Source: Mactromeris polynyma
Lineage: Eukaryota; Mollusca; Bivalvia; Venerida; Mactridae
Length of the DNA stretch: 64,000 nucleotides
Assembly (NCBI GenBank): GCA_032209605.1
Contig: JASFXZ010000090.1
Coordinates: 372,001-436,000 of the forward strand
Direction of reading: 5' to 3'
Position numbers and translations under genes: made by a program. Positions 24,801-35,900 of this stretch are shown here, piece by piece. The first letter of the stretch is position 1; the number at the start of each line of letters is the position of its first letter. Under the pieces are notes generated by a model. The model was not told the origin of the DNA. It was given only the letters and a program-made list of their open reading frames with translations, and made no database searches.

Positions 24801-26463
24801 AGTTCACTGACAATCCACTCATTTGAAACACAATTATTACTTGTACAAAAATAATTTTCACTACCTGAATAATTGTTTGTTATCTTTATACAATCCTGTA
24901 AAAAAATAACTCAACTGTTAATATTTGTCACCTTGAAATATATTTTTGTTCATTTAATTGTTGTCATATAAATAACTTGCAACAATAAATGAGGGCCAGT
25001 TTGTTTTTGTCATGTCTCGTTTCAACACAACAAAGGATAGAATTTTATTTGATACCTTGTAGTCAGGGAAGCAGATGACGGACCTAAGGATGATGGAAGC
25101 CCTGCAACCGTCTTTCTTGGTGCTGTGCACAAGCTTCCGGCTCTTCTCTTCATACCCATGTTCAGACTGAAATATAACAAATTGCATTCTTGAAACAAGT
25201 TTTAGAAGAGTTAACAATTGAAATTGTCAGTTTAGCAAACAAATGACTTAAAAGACGTTAAGGTGCCCAGTTCTGAAATTAATTAAATGTAAAAAAGATT
25301 CATTTGGTGCAAAAGATTGGACAAGTATATATGACATGCCTTATGGCAAGAAGCTTGATTGTGGTGAGTTTTTATTTTATGAAAAGAGTAAGTGTCCATG
25401 TCTACATATAATGTACAATGATAAATATTACACAGTCTTCTGGCTGCAGGTCCTGGTTCATTTCACATGTGCAAGGACCTTATATGACCTATATAGTGTG
25501 TTCCAGACATGTGTCGTATAAAACTTCCTAGTCAAATAAAAAGTATAAAGTATACCAACCTTAGGTTTATTTCTGGTAGATTTCAATTTGTCCGATTGGT
25601 GTCTGTCTGGACCTTTCCAACACTCACGGATCTGACGTCCAACAAACTGGAAAGGCACACCATCAAATTGGATGGGAAGCAAAGAACTTGAATGCTCCTC
25701 CCAATATACACGTCCTCCAACTTTTGGACCTCCTGCAAGGTATAAGTAAAGCATTACAACAAAATGTCCAAGGTCATAAGTGTTTAAACCTTTCAGTAGT
25801 ATTTCTATTTTATTGATTTGAAGACGATTTAAACGGACAGTCATACTTACCAGTTGAATGCAACAACAATGTACGTTTACGTTTCTCAATCAGAGTTCGT
25901 CTGCTTGTCAGTTATACACCCGGTCAAGTACACATACGCGTTCGATATCAGATACAGGAAGAAGAAGAATTTTAAATCTTCTAAAAAAACGCTAAATATG
26001 TTGTTGTTGTTGTTATTCTTTCACGCTATACGGAGTAGCTATGGTCTCGATGTGCAATAAATATGGAAGTGTCCACGTACTGGTAGCATCCGCGTACTGT
26101 TCCGGTCTGTCTATTTCTATAAGACATGATGGCCTACTTAATATAGCGGTCGCCAACTCGTTGATTCGTGCCCCGAAACAGTAAAGTCATAAAAGGAAAG
26201 AATCGTAGATTCTAGTATAAAAATGAGCAGAAAATTCCTAAAAAAAAATCAGCAAATGTGAAAGACACCATGTGCAATCACATGTTCTGACTTATTTAAC
26301 GTTATTGATGGAATAATACATAGAGATTATTTTTACCAGGATATTTGAAATTATCCGACTTCACAGTCACAAATCTTTCCGCTGTCGACAACTCGCGTTC
26401 ATCAATGAAACGATTGGCCTTCTCAAATGCATCCTCGCCGACGAAAATCTTTACTAGCGCCAT
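12868..26463 (-). CDS. CaRF-like / MULE transposase / SWIM / Ulp1-protease fusion gene, 23 exons
   Basis: Exons, 5' to 3' on minus: 26337-26463, 25560-25732, 25056-25166, 24622-24762, 24025-24236, 22768-22857, 22069-22421, 21762-21861, 21145-21280, 20629-20804, 19163-19878, 18578-18668, 18196-18254, 17693-17752, 17413-17472, 17134-17193, 16804-16883, 15956-16072, 15516-15584, 15059-15147, 13693-13816, 13289-13396, 12868-12927. All introns are GT..AG, all phases agree, and the sum is 3,312 nt (1,103 aa). Start: ATG with A at -3 and G at +4; an in-frame ATG 45 nt upstream is less likely. Product: probable nuclear DNA-binding transposase relative with a C-terminal SUMO/ubiquitin-like-protein protease. 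The many introns and intact frame argue for a retained host gene, though an old autonomous element is possible. No transcript support; exon 2 has a weak donor (GTTGGT) and the last exon is least certain. Confidence 0.85.
13289..16883 (-). CDS. Exons 17-22: Ulp1/SENP-like C48 cysteine protease domain
   Basis: The domain begins with IGPYVLTRRSFEFL...SDELIDAYL, the usual C48 entry. Exon 19 ends CHWILVV (catalytic His about 973). Exon 20 has IIYINPLG, where Asn (about 990) replaces the common catalytic Asp. Exon 21 has ANQMDGTSCGVYA, with oxyanion Gln (about 1036) and nucleophile Cys (about 1042). Exon 22 continues FVENYLAGK. The size, about 200 residues over six small exons, fits a complete domain. 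Predicted role: cleavage of SUMO or a related modifier. Substrate unknown. Confidence 0.85.
13526..13691. mobile_element. Tc1/mariner-pogo-type MITE abutting a splice donor
   Basis: Left end TACAGTCAAACCTCAATAAT and right end, read inverted, TACAGTAAAACCTCACTTAA form inverted repeats with TA at both sides. Inner copies of GGTGGTCTTATTATTGAGGT recur. The element lies in intron 21 and its right TA is the last two bases before the exon-21 junction, so the donor GTACAGT is mostly element sequence. Confidence 0.85.
17039..17876 (-). repeat. Three tandem ~280-bp units carrying exons 14-16
   Basis: Units start with CCCATTTAACCCCATCTATT at about 17039, 17318 and 17598. Each contains one 60-nt exon, its acceptor and donor, and about 220 bp of intron. 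Copies differ by only a few substitutions, so the triplication is recent or homogenised. Confidence 0.95.
17134..18668 (-). CDS. Exons 12-16: SUMO-interaction-like motif and triplicated 20-residue exon
   Basis: Exon 12 (18578-18668) ends with DSIVIVSEEER (residues 799-809), an excellent fit to the SUMO-interacting motif: a V/I-rich core followed by acids. Exon 13 is short and charged. Exons 14-16 (17693-17752, 17413-17472, 17134-17193) are copies of one 60-nt exon encoding GTGGEQEYDHAPVELRHDHL. Each starts and ends in phase 1, so the three add 60 residues (829-888) without frame change. Confidence 0.85.
19163..19878 (-). CDS. Exon 11: SWIM zinc finger and basic tail
   Basis: This is the largest exon. 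CTCLDWGKYHLPCKH (residues 615-629) is a textbook SWIM motif, CxCx(n)CxH, usual behind MULE transposase domains. A Gln/His-rich linker follows, then RPRKRGRKLGQK and further Lys/Arg clusters (749-778), which resemble an AT-hook and a bipartite nuclear signal. An extended reading through the donor would stop at 19143, but the clean GTATGT donor at 19162 and phase match to exon 12 favour splicing. Confidence 0.9.
20629..22421 (-). CDS. Exons 7-10: MULE transposase catalytic core
   Basis: Exon 7 encodes CLLDATYKT (Asp about residue 327) and PSYFITDYDRKEI (Asp about 388). Exon 8 continues with FLCDFHREQSWKRWV, the conserved HREQ-W block of this MULE group. Exon 10 has NTTNGVERQNRDFKQNYL, whose Glu (about 503) is in the position of the third DDE acid. 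All three acids are present, so cleavage chemistry is not obviously lost. Exons 4-6 (22768-24762) supply the preceding HNHITGE, DRIHSLV and FYYTSG regions typical of the approach to the catalytic core. Confidence 0.85.
21385..21500 (-). repeat. Fragment of a bivalve-type interspersed repeat in intron 8
   Basis: GGGGGCCATGATGGCCCTAT followed by ATTGCTCACCTGATTA is the end of the same family seen in the opposite sense at 57270-57318. Confidence 0.6.
23110..23440 (-). other. GC-rich open segment in intron 5, possible skipped exon or gene fragment
   Basis: This segment is clearly richer in GC than the surrounding intron and has two overlapping coding-like minus-strand frames. One starts with ATG and reads MSTRPPAVHTWTDESVNE, reminiscent of a Myb/SANT start. 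The other reads Pro/Ser-rich CIQGKKTSSTSPSATP. Neither is needed, because exons 5 and 6 join cleanly. Could be a retro-inserted fragment, an alternative exon or an alternative first exon. Confidence 0.35.
25056..26463 (-). CDS. Exons 1-3: CaRF/ALS2CR8-like N-terminal domain (residues 1-137)
   Basis: After a short N-terminal region (MALVKIFVGEDAF), exon 2 gives GGRVYWEEH, then GVPFQFVGRQIRECWKGPDR. Exon 3 gives STKKDGCRAS and ICFPDYK. The order YWE-H, IPF-x-LG, C-x(2)-G-x-DR, TKK-x(2)-C-x-A and FPD-[FY]-K is what I recall for the ALS2CR8 domain of calcium-responsive transcription factor, a Cys/His DNA-binding region related to FAR1/WRKY-GCM folds. This would be the DNA-recognition module. The domain name is from memory. 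Confidence 0.6.
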
Positions 26464-26724
26464 TTTTTTGAAAATATGAATGATTACGCATGCGCAAAAT
26501 GGCGACAATTATGGCGGCTGTAACTCCGCCCATGACCGATTACCGTCTTCCCTTTAGAACTAACCTTTTTCGGCGGGAGGTAAGTTTTATTTTCCCCCGC
26601 GTTTAGAGATCTAGATACAATGTACTACAGTTGTAACGGAAGTCGTCTTCATATTTTAACAGCCAAGTAGACTAATAAAAAATCTGCCAAAACATTTACT
26701 TTGTTCCGAAGAATCGGTAGTTTT
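26464..26724. promoter_or_regulatory. Bidirectional promoter between the head-to-head genes
   Basis: The gap between the minus-strand ATG and the plus-strand candidate ATG carries ACGCATGCGCA (26486-26496, NRF1-type), AAAATGGCG and TTATGGCGGC (YY1-type), and CCGCCC (26526-26531, GC box). The 25-bp word at 26527-26551 is repeated inverted at 7163-7187. TATA-less, CpG-type motif content fits a housekeeping divergent promoter. Start sites are not determinable from sequence. Confidence 0.6.
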
Positions 26725-26952
26725 ATGATGTCTGGACATCATTGTTACTGGAAAGGGCCATCAATATTTGTGCTAAAAGCAATGGATGTGAACATTATGT
26801 GTCGTTTTTTGTCATCATCAGAACAAGAATATACATGTGTGCTCTCATATGACAATGGATATCTTGTATCATTCAAAAGAACAGAGTCCTGGATCATTTG
26901 TGTTCTGGTATTAGAAGATGAAAAGGTTTTCCATAAAAAATTCAGTTACCCT
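26725..26952 (+). CDS. Tentative first exon of the SET gene
   Basis: A 76-codon open segment starting MMSGHHCYWKG ends at a GTAAGT donor in phase 0, and the next exon (28779) opens in phase 0 with GTAGTCACCATG. The join is therefore open throughout. No domain is recognised. An alternative is that transcription begins near 27312-27360, where a perfect NRF1 site GCGCATGCGC and a GCGCCATTTT word lie, making 28788 the start codon. Confidence 0.4.
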
Positions 26953-29900
26953 GTAAGTAGTTGATGGCTCTGACTATTCCGCGTACACCGTACAAATCTG
27001 TACCGTGCCGTACAAAATTTACACATTAAATAACTCGACAATAAATTGGTTTTTGTTACACTTAATCAATTATAGCTTTTTTGACAATCACTTTTCGACA
27101 AACAAATTAATTTCCTAGTCAAAAATATGTTTTTCTTAACTTTAAGGCTCCTTAAAAATTAATGATTTATCGTGTATGGCAGATCCATTCGGACACACGT
27201 CTTATATTTTTTGGACATTGAATACAATTTTTATTGTGTAACTTGTAAAAAATTGTGTACGGATCATTATCCTTTTCACCTGTATTCCCGTGCCTCTAAG
27301 CAGTTCCGTCGGCGCATGCGCACTCCCGAAAGTTAATTTTAAAATCTTCTGCGCCATTTTCGGAAGAAAAAATATTAATTTAACTTCTAAAAACCTACCA
27401 TCACCAGTACTAACTACCATTCCACAAGGCCAACAACTTCACCACATGTGGAGGAAAATCAATGTTTTATCAAATTTTCATGGAAGGGTATGACCCTCCG
27501 CGACCGAGATTTGAACCCCGACCTCCCAGTTACAAGGCGAGTGAACTAACCACTCGGCCACGGTCGCGGCTCGTCAATAAAAGGTCGACGAGTAACGGTT
27601 TATTTGTCAGTGTTTTATTTTAACGGCACAAAAAGCCGAATGTCTTCATCGATAATGTTTTTTAAAAAAAATTCAACTTTCTTTTGTACTCGCGATGAAA
27701 TGGATAGCTAACACATCAATGTAATACTTATGTCCTATTCTCCAATGCATTTACAATAAACAAATGTCTCTATTATTAGGGGTGGACCGATGCATCGAAA
27801 TATCGATACATTGTGATCCAGTGTGTCCCGATAGTATGGATCAATAGTAAAAGTCTCGATCCAATAACTATCGCCGATAGTTAGCTCTACTATCGATAGA
27901 TACGATAGTTTCCTTTTTATACAGTTTATGACTAATTTAAAACTAGTTATAAAAGTTATTATAAATAACTCCACATTGTATCCCATTGTTATTTTGAGGT
28001 TTGTTATTATCTTACATTAACAAGAAACATTTATTTTGCTTATAGTGGCTTTAAAATGGAACCTATTTGAGTAAACTAATTTAATACAAACCATTTTATG
28101 TTGGTCAGGGAAAGAAAATTAAAAAGTTATATAATCTCCGTGATTTTCAGATGTTGGCGATAACTATTGCAATAGTATCGCAATAGTTTCCAGCAATACA
28201 ATAGTATTGCAATAGTGCTTTCAGCAATAGCAATAGTATTGCAATAGTCAAAAATGGACCCAATAGTCACCCCTATCTATTATACATATAAATTATTTTA
28301 TACACTTACCATGGTGATTCAAAAATGTCGGCTACTGATAGCGATATTAGTATAGATTGATAGGTTTTAATGAAATAGTTAGCTTTTACACACCCTGGTA
28401 AAATTCCATATGTTTATAGTAGGGAGGATTAATGTAACAGCCACTTCCAAAAAATCCCCTGGTGTTACACTCACACTATACAGGACCTCAGTGTCTGCCC
28501 CAATAAAAAGCACAGTTTCCACACAAACATATAATCATTGGCAAATTTGATGAGGTGAGAAGTAATGGCACTGCAGTCGGGGACTGGTATAATTCAGACT
28601 TACTTTGATAAACCAGTGAGACGGTTAAGCGGAAATTGTTCCAAGATTGGACTGACAAGAGATGAAATTTGAAGCAATGGAATAAGACAGCTTTAAACAT
28701 AGAATTCCATATATAAACACGACTTGATAGCCAATGTGGCAATCAGAACAATGAACTAAAATATATTTTATTTTTCAGGTAGTCACCATGAAAACAAGAA
28801 ATAAACGTACAGAACAAACAGGCCATACTAACAAAAGTTTGGAAGATCAAGGTCTTTTAGACATAAAATTTATAAACACTTACATTGGTGAGTTGCTTTC
28901 AAAACTTGGTTTCAGTATTATTTTCTTATATTTGGTCAGGGCCATAAATAATAATATTATGAATGGGTATTTACTCTTCACCCTTATCAGGGATGACAAT
29001 TTTCCGCGGATCCACGTATTTCAAGGCCGCCAGGATCACGTTTGAGATTGATGTAAATTCGAGGAGATATTTTCGTAGGGGGTGAGGGGTCCGCAGATAA
29101 TTACGATCGAGCCGCAGTGTAAACATCGGGTCCACGGAAAATTAAGAGCCTCAGTTTAAACAGCTATGTTTGTCTGGTTCTCTTCTTTTATCAGCCGTAT
29201 TTGATTGTAAGCATATGCGTATGGGAACCAACCGTATTTCGTCACAATAGGCGGACTCGATTGTGTGCACCGATCTACGCCGGTCGGTATATCCCAGGGG
29301 TATCCCGATCACGTGTTCGGTATACCTGAGCGAGCCAGCAAATCGAGTGAATCGGGAAATTTCAAAACGGCTGGCAATGTCGTATTAGGAGCAGTTTTGG
29401 AAGATTTTTTTTTATGATGAAGTGGAAACCGCTGATTTTAAAAATGGGTAAATTATGAGCGTAGGAGAAGGGGGGGGGCAGGGTGGCCAGGCCCCCAATG
29501 TCAGGACAGGGGGGCAACATATACCCCCCCCCCCCCCCCCCCCCCCTCCCCCCAATAATCCAGACCACATGCATTATTTTTGGTCTAAAACAGCCTGGTA
29601 GCAAAGAAATACACGCAAAGGTAAAATAAAAACATTAAATATGTCATTTTTTCGAGCTCGCTTCGCCTGCAAAATAACTATCATTATTATAAGAACTAGA
29701 CATATACATGTCTGACATGCTGCTCATGTAGCTATAATTATGTCTTGTTAAAAAGCCCTTGCCAAACCCATCCCCATAAAAGTTCTCAGGCTTAGACATT
29801 CAGAGATACTTGTGCAAGGATAAGTGTAACAATTCATATAATAAGTACTATAACTGACTTGATTTGTAATAAAACATGTCCTGTTTTTATACCAAATAAG

Positions 29901-32900
29901 GTACCTCAGAAAGCCCAGATTGCACCAGATGGATCCATTTATTTAAAACAATTCCCGGGGGAGCACCGAAACCCCCCCCCCCCCCCCCCCAAGTTACTAG
30001 TATATAATCATATTTTTATTAACCGCCGTCTTTTTCAAGTCTTTTCTGACAATGTACGAACAATACACACACCTGTAGTAGGGCTAGCTTATGTATTGTT
30101 ACTGTTCATGAAGATCTCTCCCTTATTTTTACCTCCCCCCTCCCTTCCATAAAAAATATCCCCCCACAAAGTCTCCCCCCCTCCAAAGTTTGGCCCCCCA
30201 ATGTTGAAGACGCTCCTACGCCCATGTAAATGAATAAAAAAATAAAACGCTAGGGCTGTGGAATTCGAACATAAAAATATGTTGATTTTATTTTGGAAAA
30301 ATAGTCATTGTATATATTTTAATCAATGTAATTTCAAATATATTTATATATTGTGAAACTTCAGAGCTTCAGTCTTGAATTTGCTACCAACATTCAAAAA
30401 TCGGTCAATGAATGAAGAAATAAACCCTTATAGCCGTGGACTCACTTCCATATCAGTGTTTAGCGCCGGGGAATATACACTCTCCCGAAATGCGCCGTGC
30501 TATTTCAGGCGGGCTATCCGGCATGTCCCGGTAGTATACCGATTAGATGCGCGCGCATCCTACACGGATGAATCGAGTGCACAGCAGTTGCATCGGGATA
30601 TGCCGGGGCATATCGGCGCATACAATCGAGTCCACCTAATGCGGGACTAGGCGTCAGATTCTGTCAATTAAAAGCCAATTATTTCTAAATTGATACACGT
30701 GAATAATCACGAAGTTGACTCGCCTCTTGTGCAAAAGCGTTAACAAAACATGCACACACAAGTTTCGATTGGAATTGCTTTAGACGATTGTAAATTTAAG
30801 AAAAACAGGTTGAATTCCGCCGGTTCGCGTATGCTGTAATTCATAAACTTTATGTATTTTTCGTTCGCGAATGTCCGGCGATTTTCAGTCTAAGACTTAA
30901 ATATGTTTGCAAACGTTTTTCTATTTTCCTGTTGTAAATTAATAATGATAAGTACCATACTCAAAGCATAGAAATTGCTTTTGGTTCTGGTTCACAATAA
31001 AACCTGTAACTGTCGTACATCATCCGTACCCGAAATTTTATTCACAAGTGAAAATCAAGGACCATGGTGAAGAGCTCATAGATTAAATGTTTATTTGAAT
31101 AAGTAATTATGCCCCCCTTTCGAAGAAAGTGGGGGTATATTGTTTTGCAAATGTCGGTCTGTCCGTAACCAAATCTTGTCCGAGCAATAAGTAGACAATG
31201 AATAGGCGAATGGTTCTGAAAATTTGTATGAAGGTTTTCTCAACTAGTAGATGACCCCTATTGATATTGGAGTCACTACGTCAAAGGTCAAGGTCAACAT
31301 GACGTTAAACAAAAAAACCTTGTAACCTTCTACACTTACACCTTGTCTGACCAGTCACTAGACATTGATTGTACCTAGGCTCTTTAGATTTGGCAGGGAG
31401 GATGGTCACTACATGCAGATGACCCCTATTGATTGTAGGGTTAGTACGGCAAAGGTCAAGGTCACCATTGTCCATCTGTAAATTAATCTTGTCTGAGCAA
31501 TAAGTAAACAATGAATGGTTGTATGGTTCTGAAAAATTGTATGAAGGTTTGTCACCACTCGTAGATGACCCCTATTGATGTTGGGGTCACATGGCATTTT
31601 CTTGGGGGGGGGGGGGCATACATGTTTTACAAACATCTCTTTGTTTTATTCATAAACCATGAGTGGACTCGTGCAGTTTGACACGTGCAGGTGTTAATGC
31701 ATGTGATAATGTTTATCGTAACTTTTTTTCAAGGCTATGGTGTTTATACAAAATCTGACGTCATGAAAGGAACTTTTGTGTGTGTGTACACAGGAGAATA
31801 TATCAGTGAAGAGGAAGGTTTGCAGCGACTAGAAAGAAGTACACAACCAGGCTGTTTCTTGTACTTTTACAAGAAAGATGGGAAAAAATCCTGGTAAGTC
31901 CTGTTTTTAGCTAAACTGTCAAATAATGACAAAGTGAGCTTTTGTGATCACTTTCATGATGCGTCCATGTGTGCGTAAACAATTTCTTCAAATGACAGCT
32001 ACTGAATCAAAAATTAGTTTTTGGCAAAACTTCACAGGAATGATTCTTGGGTGATCTTCCTACAAAATTGTTCAAATGGTTCCGAATTCAGATCCATTGC
32101 ATAATTAGGTCACAGGAGCTAAAGATTTTTTTTTTATCTTAAAAATGTTCTTTTCAAAAAGCAGAAGCCTTGGAGTTTAGATATTTACGGTACTGATAGC
32201 ATAGGGGTTTTTTTTTACCGGAAGGGGCTTGGGGCCTTTGAAAAGGGGAGAAATAGTGTCGTTTCTTCCTTTTAGGGGAATTTTAATAATAACTCAAGAC
32301 GTACATAACTGTTGCAATTTATTACAGTGCCATCAATCTAGGCTTCCTTGTTTTGAACTCATTTATTAGACTTTCAAAGTCATCTTCACATAAATGGGAA
32401 GAGAAGCTACTGATGCCCATTAACGCATCAAGGGTTTCCTGTGTCTTTGTTCTTAATTCAGTGGCAATGATCACATTAATCTCATTTCTTGCAAGAAAAC
32501 TAACAGTCAATTTAAAAATTTTAATAGATTTTTGTTTCATATTTTCTGCTAATTAATGCATTTCTGTATATTAGGAAGCAAGGACAATGGTTTTTGGCTT
32601 CTGGGGGCATGTAGCAAATGATTTCAAGGAGGAAATTAGCTACTTTTCAATATAATATTCGAACACTGGCTGTGTTAATATATGTCCCACTTTAATAAAT
32701 ATGGAAACAATTTATATTGTATTTCAGTGTGGATGGTACACATTCCTTTGGTATAGGCAAATACATTAATGATGACCACAAGAAACCAAACACTAAAGTG
32801 AAACTTGAAGTAATTGATGGACAGGTTAGACTGGCAGTATATGCTCTGAGAGATATTAGCCAAGGAACTGAAATACGCTATGACTATGGTGATACACAGG

Positions 32901-35900
32901 CTTACTGGAGAAAGGTATGTTATTTAGGCCCCATTTCTTTCCCCCATTTCACGGAAAAGGCCCTCATTTCAAGGGAAATGGCACATGCTTTTGCTCTTGT
33001 CTATTTGTAAGTTTGTTCTTCCATTGTTTTGTGTCTCATGGATTTACAAACTTATTGATCTGAAGTGAGCCTGCACACTTAGATCTTTTGAATAATAAAA
33101 TACTGTACAGTGGAGCTTGTCTTATGCAACCAAACAAAGAAGTAGACAAAATAGGTCATGTGAGACCAGGAGTCACAGGACTATGGTATTACTGAGTAAA
33201 TGTTCTGTATTAAAGTATATTGATTATTTTGTAAGGCCGAATAAAAAAAATGTTGTGTTTCTGGTGGCATGCCCAAAAAAATTACGGTTGGTACGGTTTT
33301 TTTTTTTTTTGAAAGTGTATGTAGATATTTACAGTGTAGTCTTGGATATACCATAACTTAACAAAATGGTCTGAAATTTATACTGAAGTCAATCTAGTGT
33401 TCTTTATTATTATATGTATAGTGATCGTCATCGTCAAAAGACCTTGACTACATGAGAACCTACTTTCAATATTGTCTAAATTATTCCACACGTTCGACGT
33501 TCAAATAAATGTTTGCATAATGCGTGTCAATTGCACAATCAATTGTCTGTATTCAAGGTCAGTTGTCGCGAGTGTCTACGTCAATCACACGAATAGCTAA
33601 CGTTGATTGGTTCACATAGAGAATCAATTCGTATTTGATTTCGCCTACAGTCTATTGGCGATTGATGCTGCCGAAATTTTTTACTGAATACAATCTATGG
33701 CGATATATGACCCGAGGTCAAACGCGTGCATTAAAAAACTTTTCAACGGCAATTGTTTGCGTCTAGTCCGCGTCCAAATATACGCTGTAATAACGCATTG
33801 CCCTAAACCCTGTATCATAAGTATACGTCTTTCATTAGTTTTATTACTCTTATCATATTCTGTTTAGACAAGTTATTGTTTTTGCCATCTAATGAAATAC
33901 TTGCAAGAATGCCCTGTCATAGAAAAAAAAACTGATTTTCGTAAACACCACGCATACTGTAAAAATCAACTACATGTATAAATAAGCATAAACAGTCGTG
34001 GTTTCGCGCAATAATTCAATGGGTCAAACCGCGAAGTATAATTTGTGTGACTAAAGATAGATCTACTCAACTTTTCAAAACATCCCGCTACTCTTTGATA
34101 CCGAAACTCGCTGCGGTAAACATAAAACGCATTCAATGTCTTGCGTTGGCGCATGAAAGAACTAGCAGCTTCAAAGACGCCGCGATCTTCTCATTTATTG
34201 AGGATTGCCTTACAACCGTATGACGTCACATGAAATGTCAAGTTAACTAGGTCGACTCTATTTCGGAAAATAAAGTATGGATTAATTGACGGATGACGTC
34301 GTATTTGTTATTCATGTGTGCTGTGTGATGGTACGATATGATACCCTCTATAGTTAATTTCACCGTGCTGCATATTGGCTGCAGACCGACAACGGTAAGG
34401 TTTCGCAAATTGAAACATATTCAGCTTCATTGATTAGCCGATTTTGATATATTTTTTAACCCCCAAAAAAAATTTACGGTCGGCGGTCAAAATGTACGGT
34501 CGGTCGGCAGGGCTATTTTTCTCTATATACCAGCCGCCGATTAACGGTGGCTTCCCCAAGCAAATTTTTTTTCCCCAAGCTAGCAATTTTCCCCCCAAAA
34601 ACTAACAATTTTTCCTCGCAGAAGGTAATTTGGATGAGAAATGGGGAAAATATCGGCATGAAATACTTTCTTCGTATTGCATAGCGCAAAACGGTAATCA
34701 ATGTCGTAAACGTACTAGGGAGTGCTAAAAGTCTGATCATCAGTACCGATTATTCCGTAAATGACCGGATAGTATAGCTTTTATACACACAGAGCGGTTT
34801 ACGACATGCCGTAAATCGACAAGATAGTTTTTACGCGCACCACATGGTTTGTGATTTAACGTCGTATTGTCAACAAACGGTTTGTTTACGAACATGTCGC
34901 ACAGTATATACGCAAACAAATGGTTTTGGTTACGAATCTTGATAGCCCAATCAGTATGTTTAAAGTAAACTGCATTGTCATTTTTGGCATTTAGGTAAAA
35001 TACGTTGATTTTCTTCGTTTACAGCATCAGAACTGCACAGGTCAGCTGGTCATGGTTTTAATTACCTGTCAAAAATCCACTAAGTTCTTTTTAACTTCAC
35101 GGAAATCCTCAACTTTCTGGTTGAAGTGGGTATTAAAATTGTAACTAACATACGTTTGATTTTGGTTTGTTTTTCAATAAAGGTGCAACTGAATTTGAAA
35201 AAAAAATGTTGTAGGCCTACAGATGAAGCAGTTTGACCACCTGTGGTGAGGTGTTAGCTAGTGTAGCCCTTAATATGGAATTAATATTGTATTTGAGAGC
35301 TTGGTTAAGTGCATAATTTTTCCCCAAATATGCCGATTTACGCGCAATTTTTCCCCTTTCAAAAGGCCAGGCCCCTTCCCCAAAATCGGAAAAAAAGCCC
35401 TGGTCGGTCGGGCCACCAGAAACACAACCTTTTTATTTTTGGCCTAACAGGAATTTAAAAGCCATGGCCATGTTAAAAAGTCTTTATACAGTTTAGTTTT
35501 AAAATGTAATTTGAGAAAAAAAGCAATCATTGGAAAATAATTTTCAAGATACATTAATTACTGCTAAATTTTATCATAAACAGATGATAACATTTTCATC
35601 AATTAACCACTAATCCTGCACCCATTGTCAATTTGTGTGTTTAAAAAAACTATGACAGACACTTTTACTATTTATGCCCCCAACATCTACTGGTGCAGTA
35701 GGCATATAGTGTTTGTCCTGTTGGTATGATGTTGACCAAATGGGACTGTTTCATCCCTTCCTAGAATGACTTGATACTAATGCAGATGTAATCTATGACC
35801 ATGTATCATTTTCAAATATCACCTGACCTCGGTTTGACTTTACCTCATTTTGGACTTTGGTTACTGTATAGAGCCATCTCTTGGTTAACCAATTTGACAC

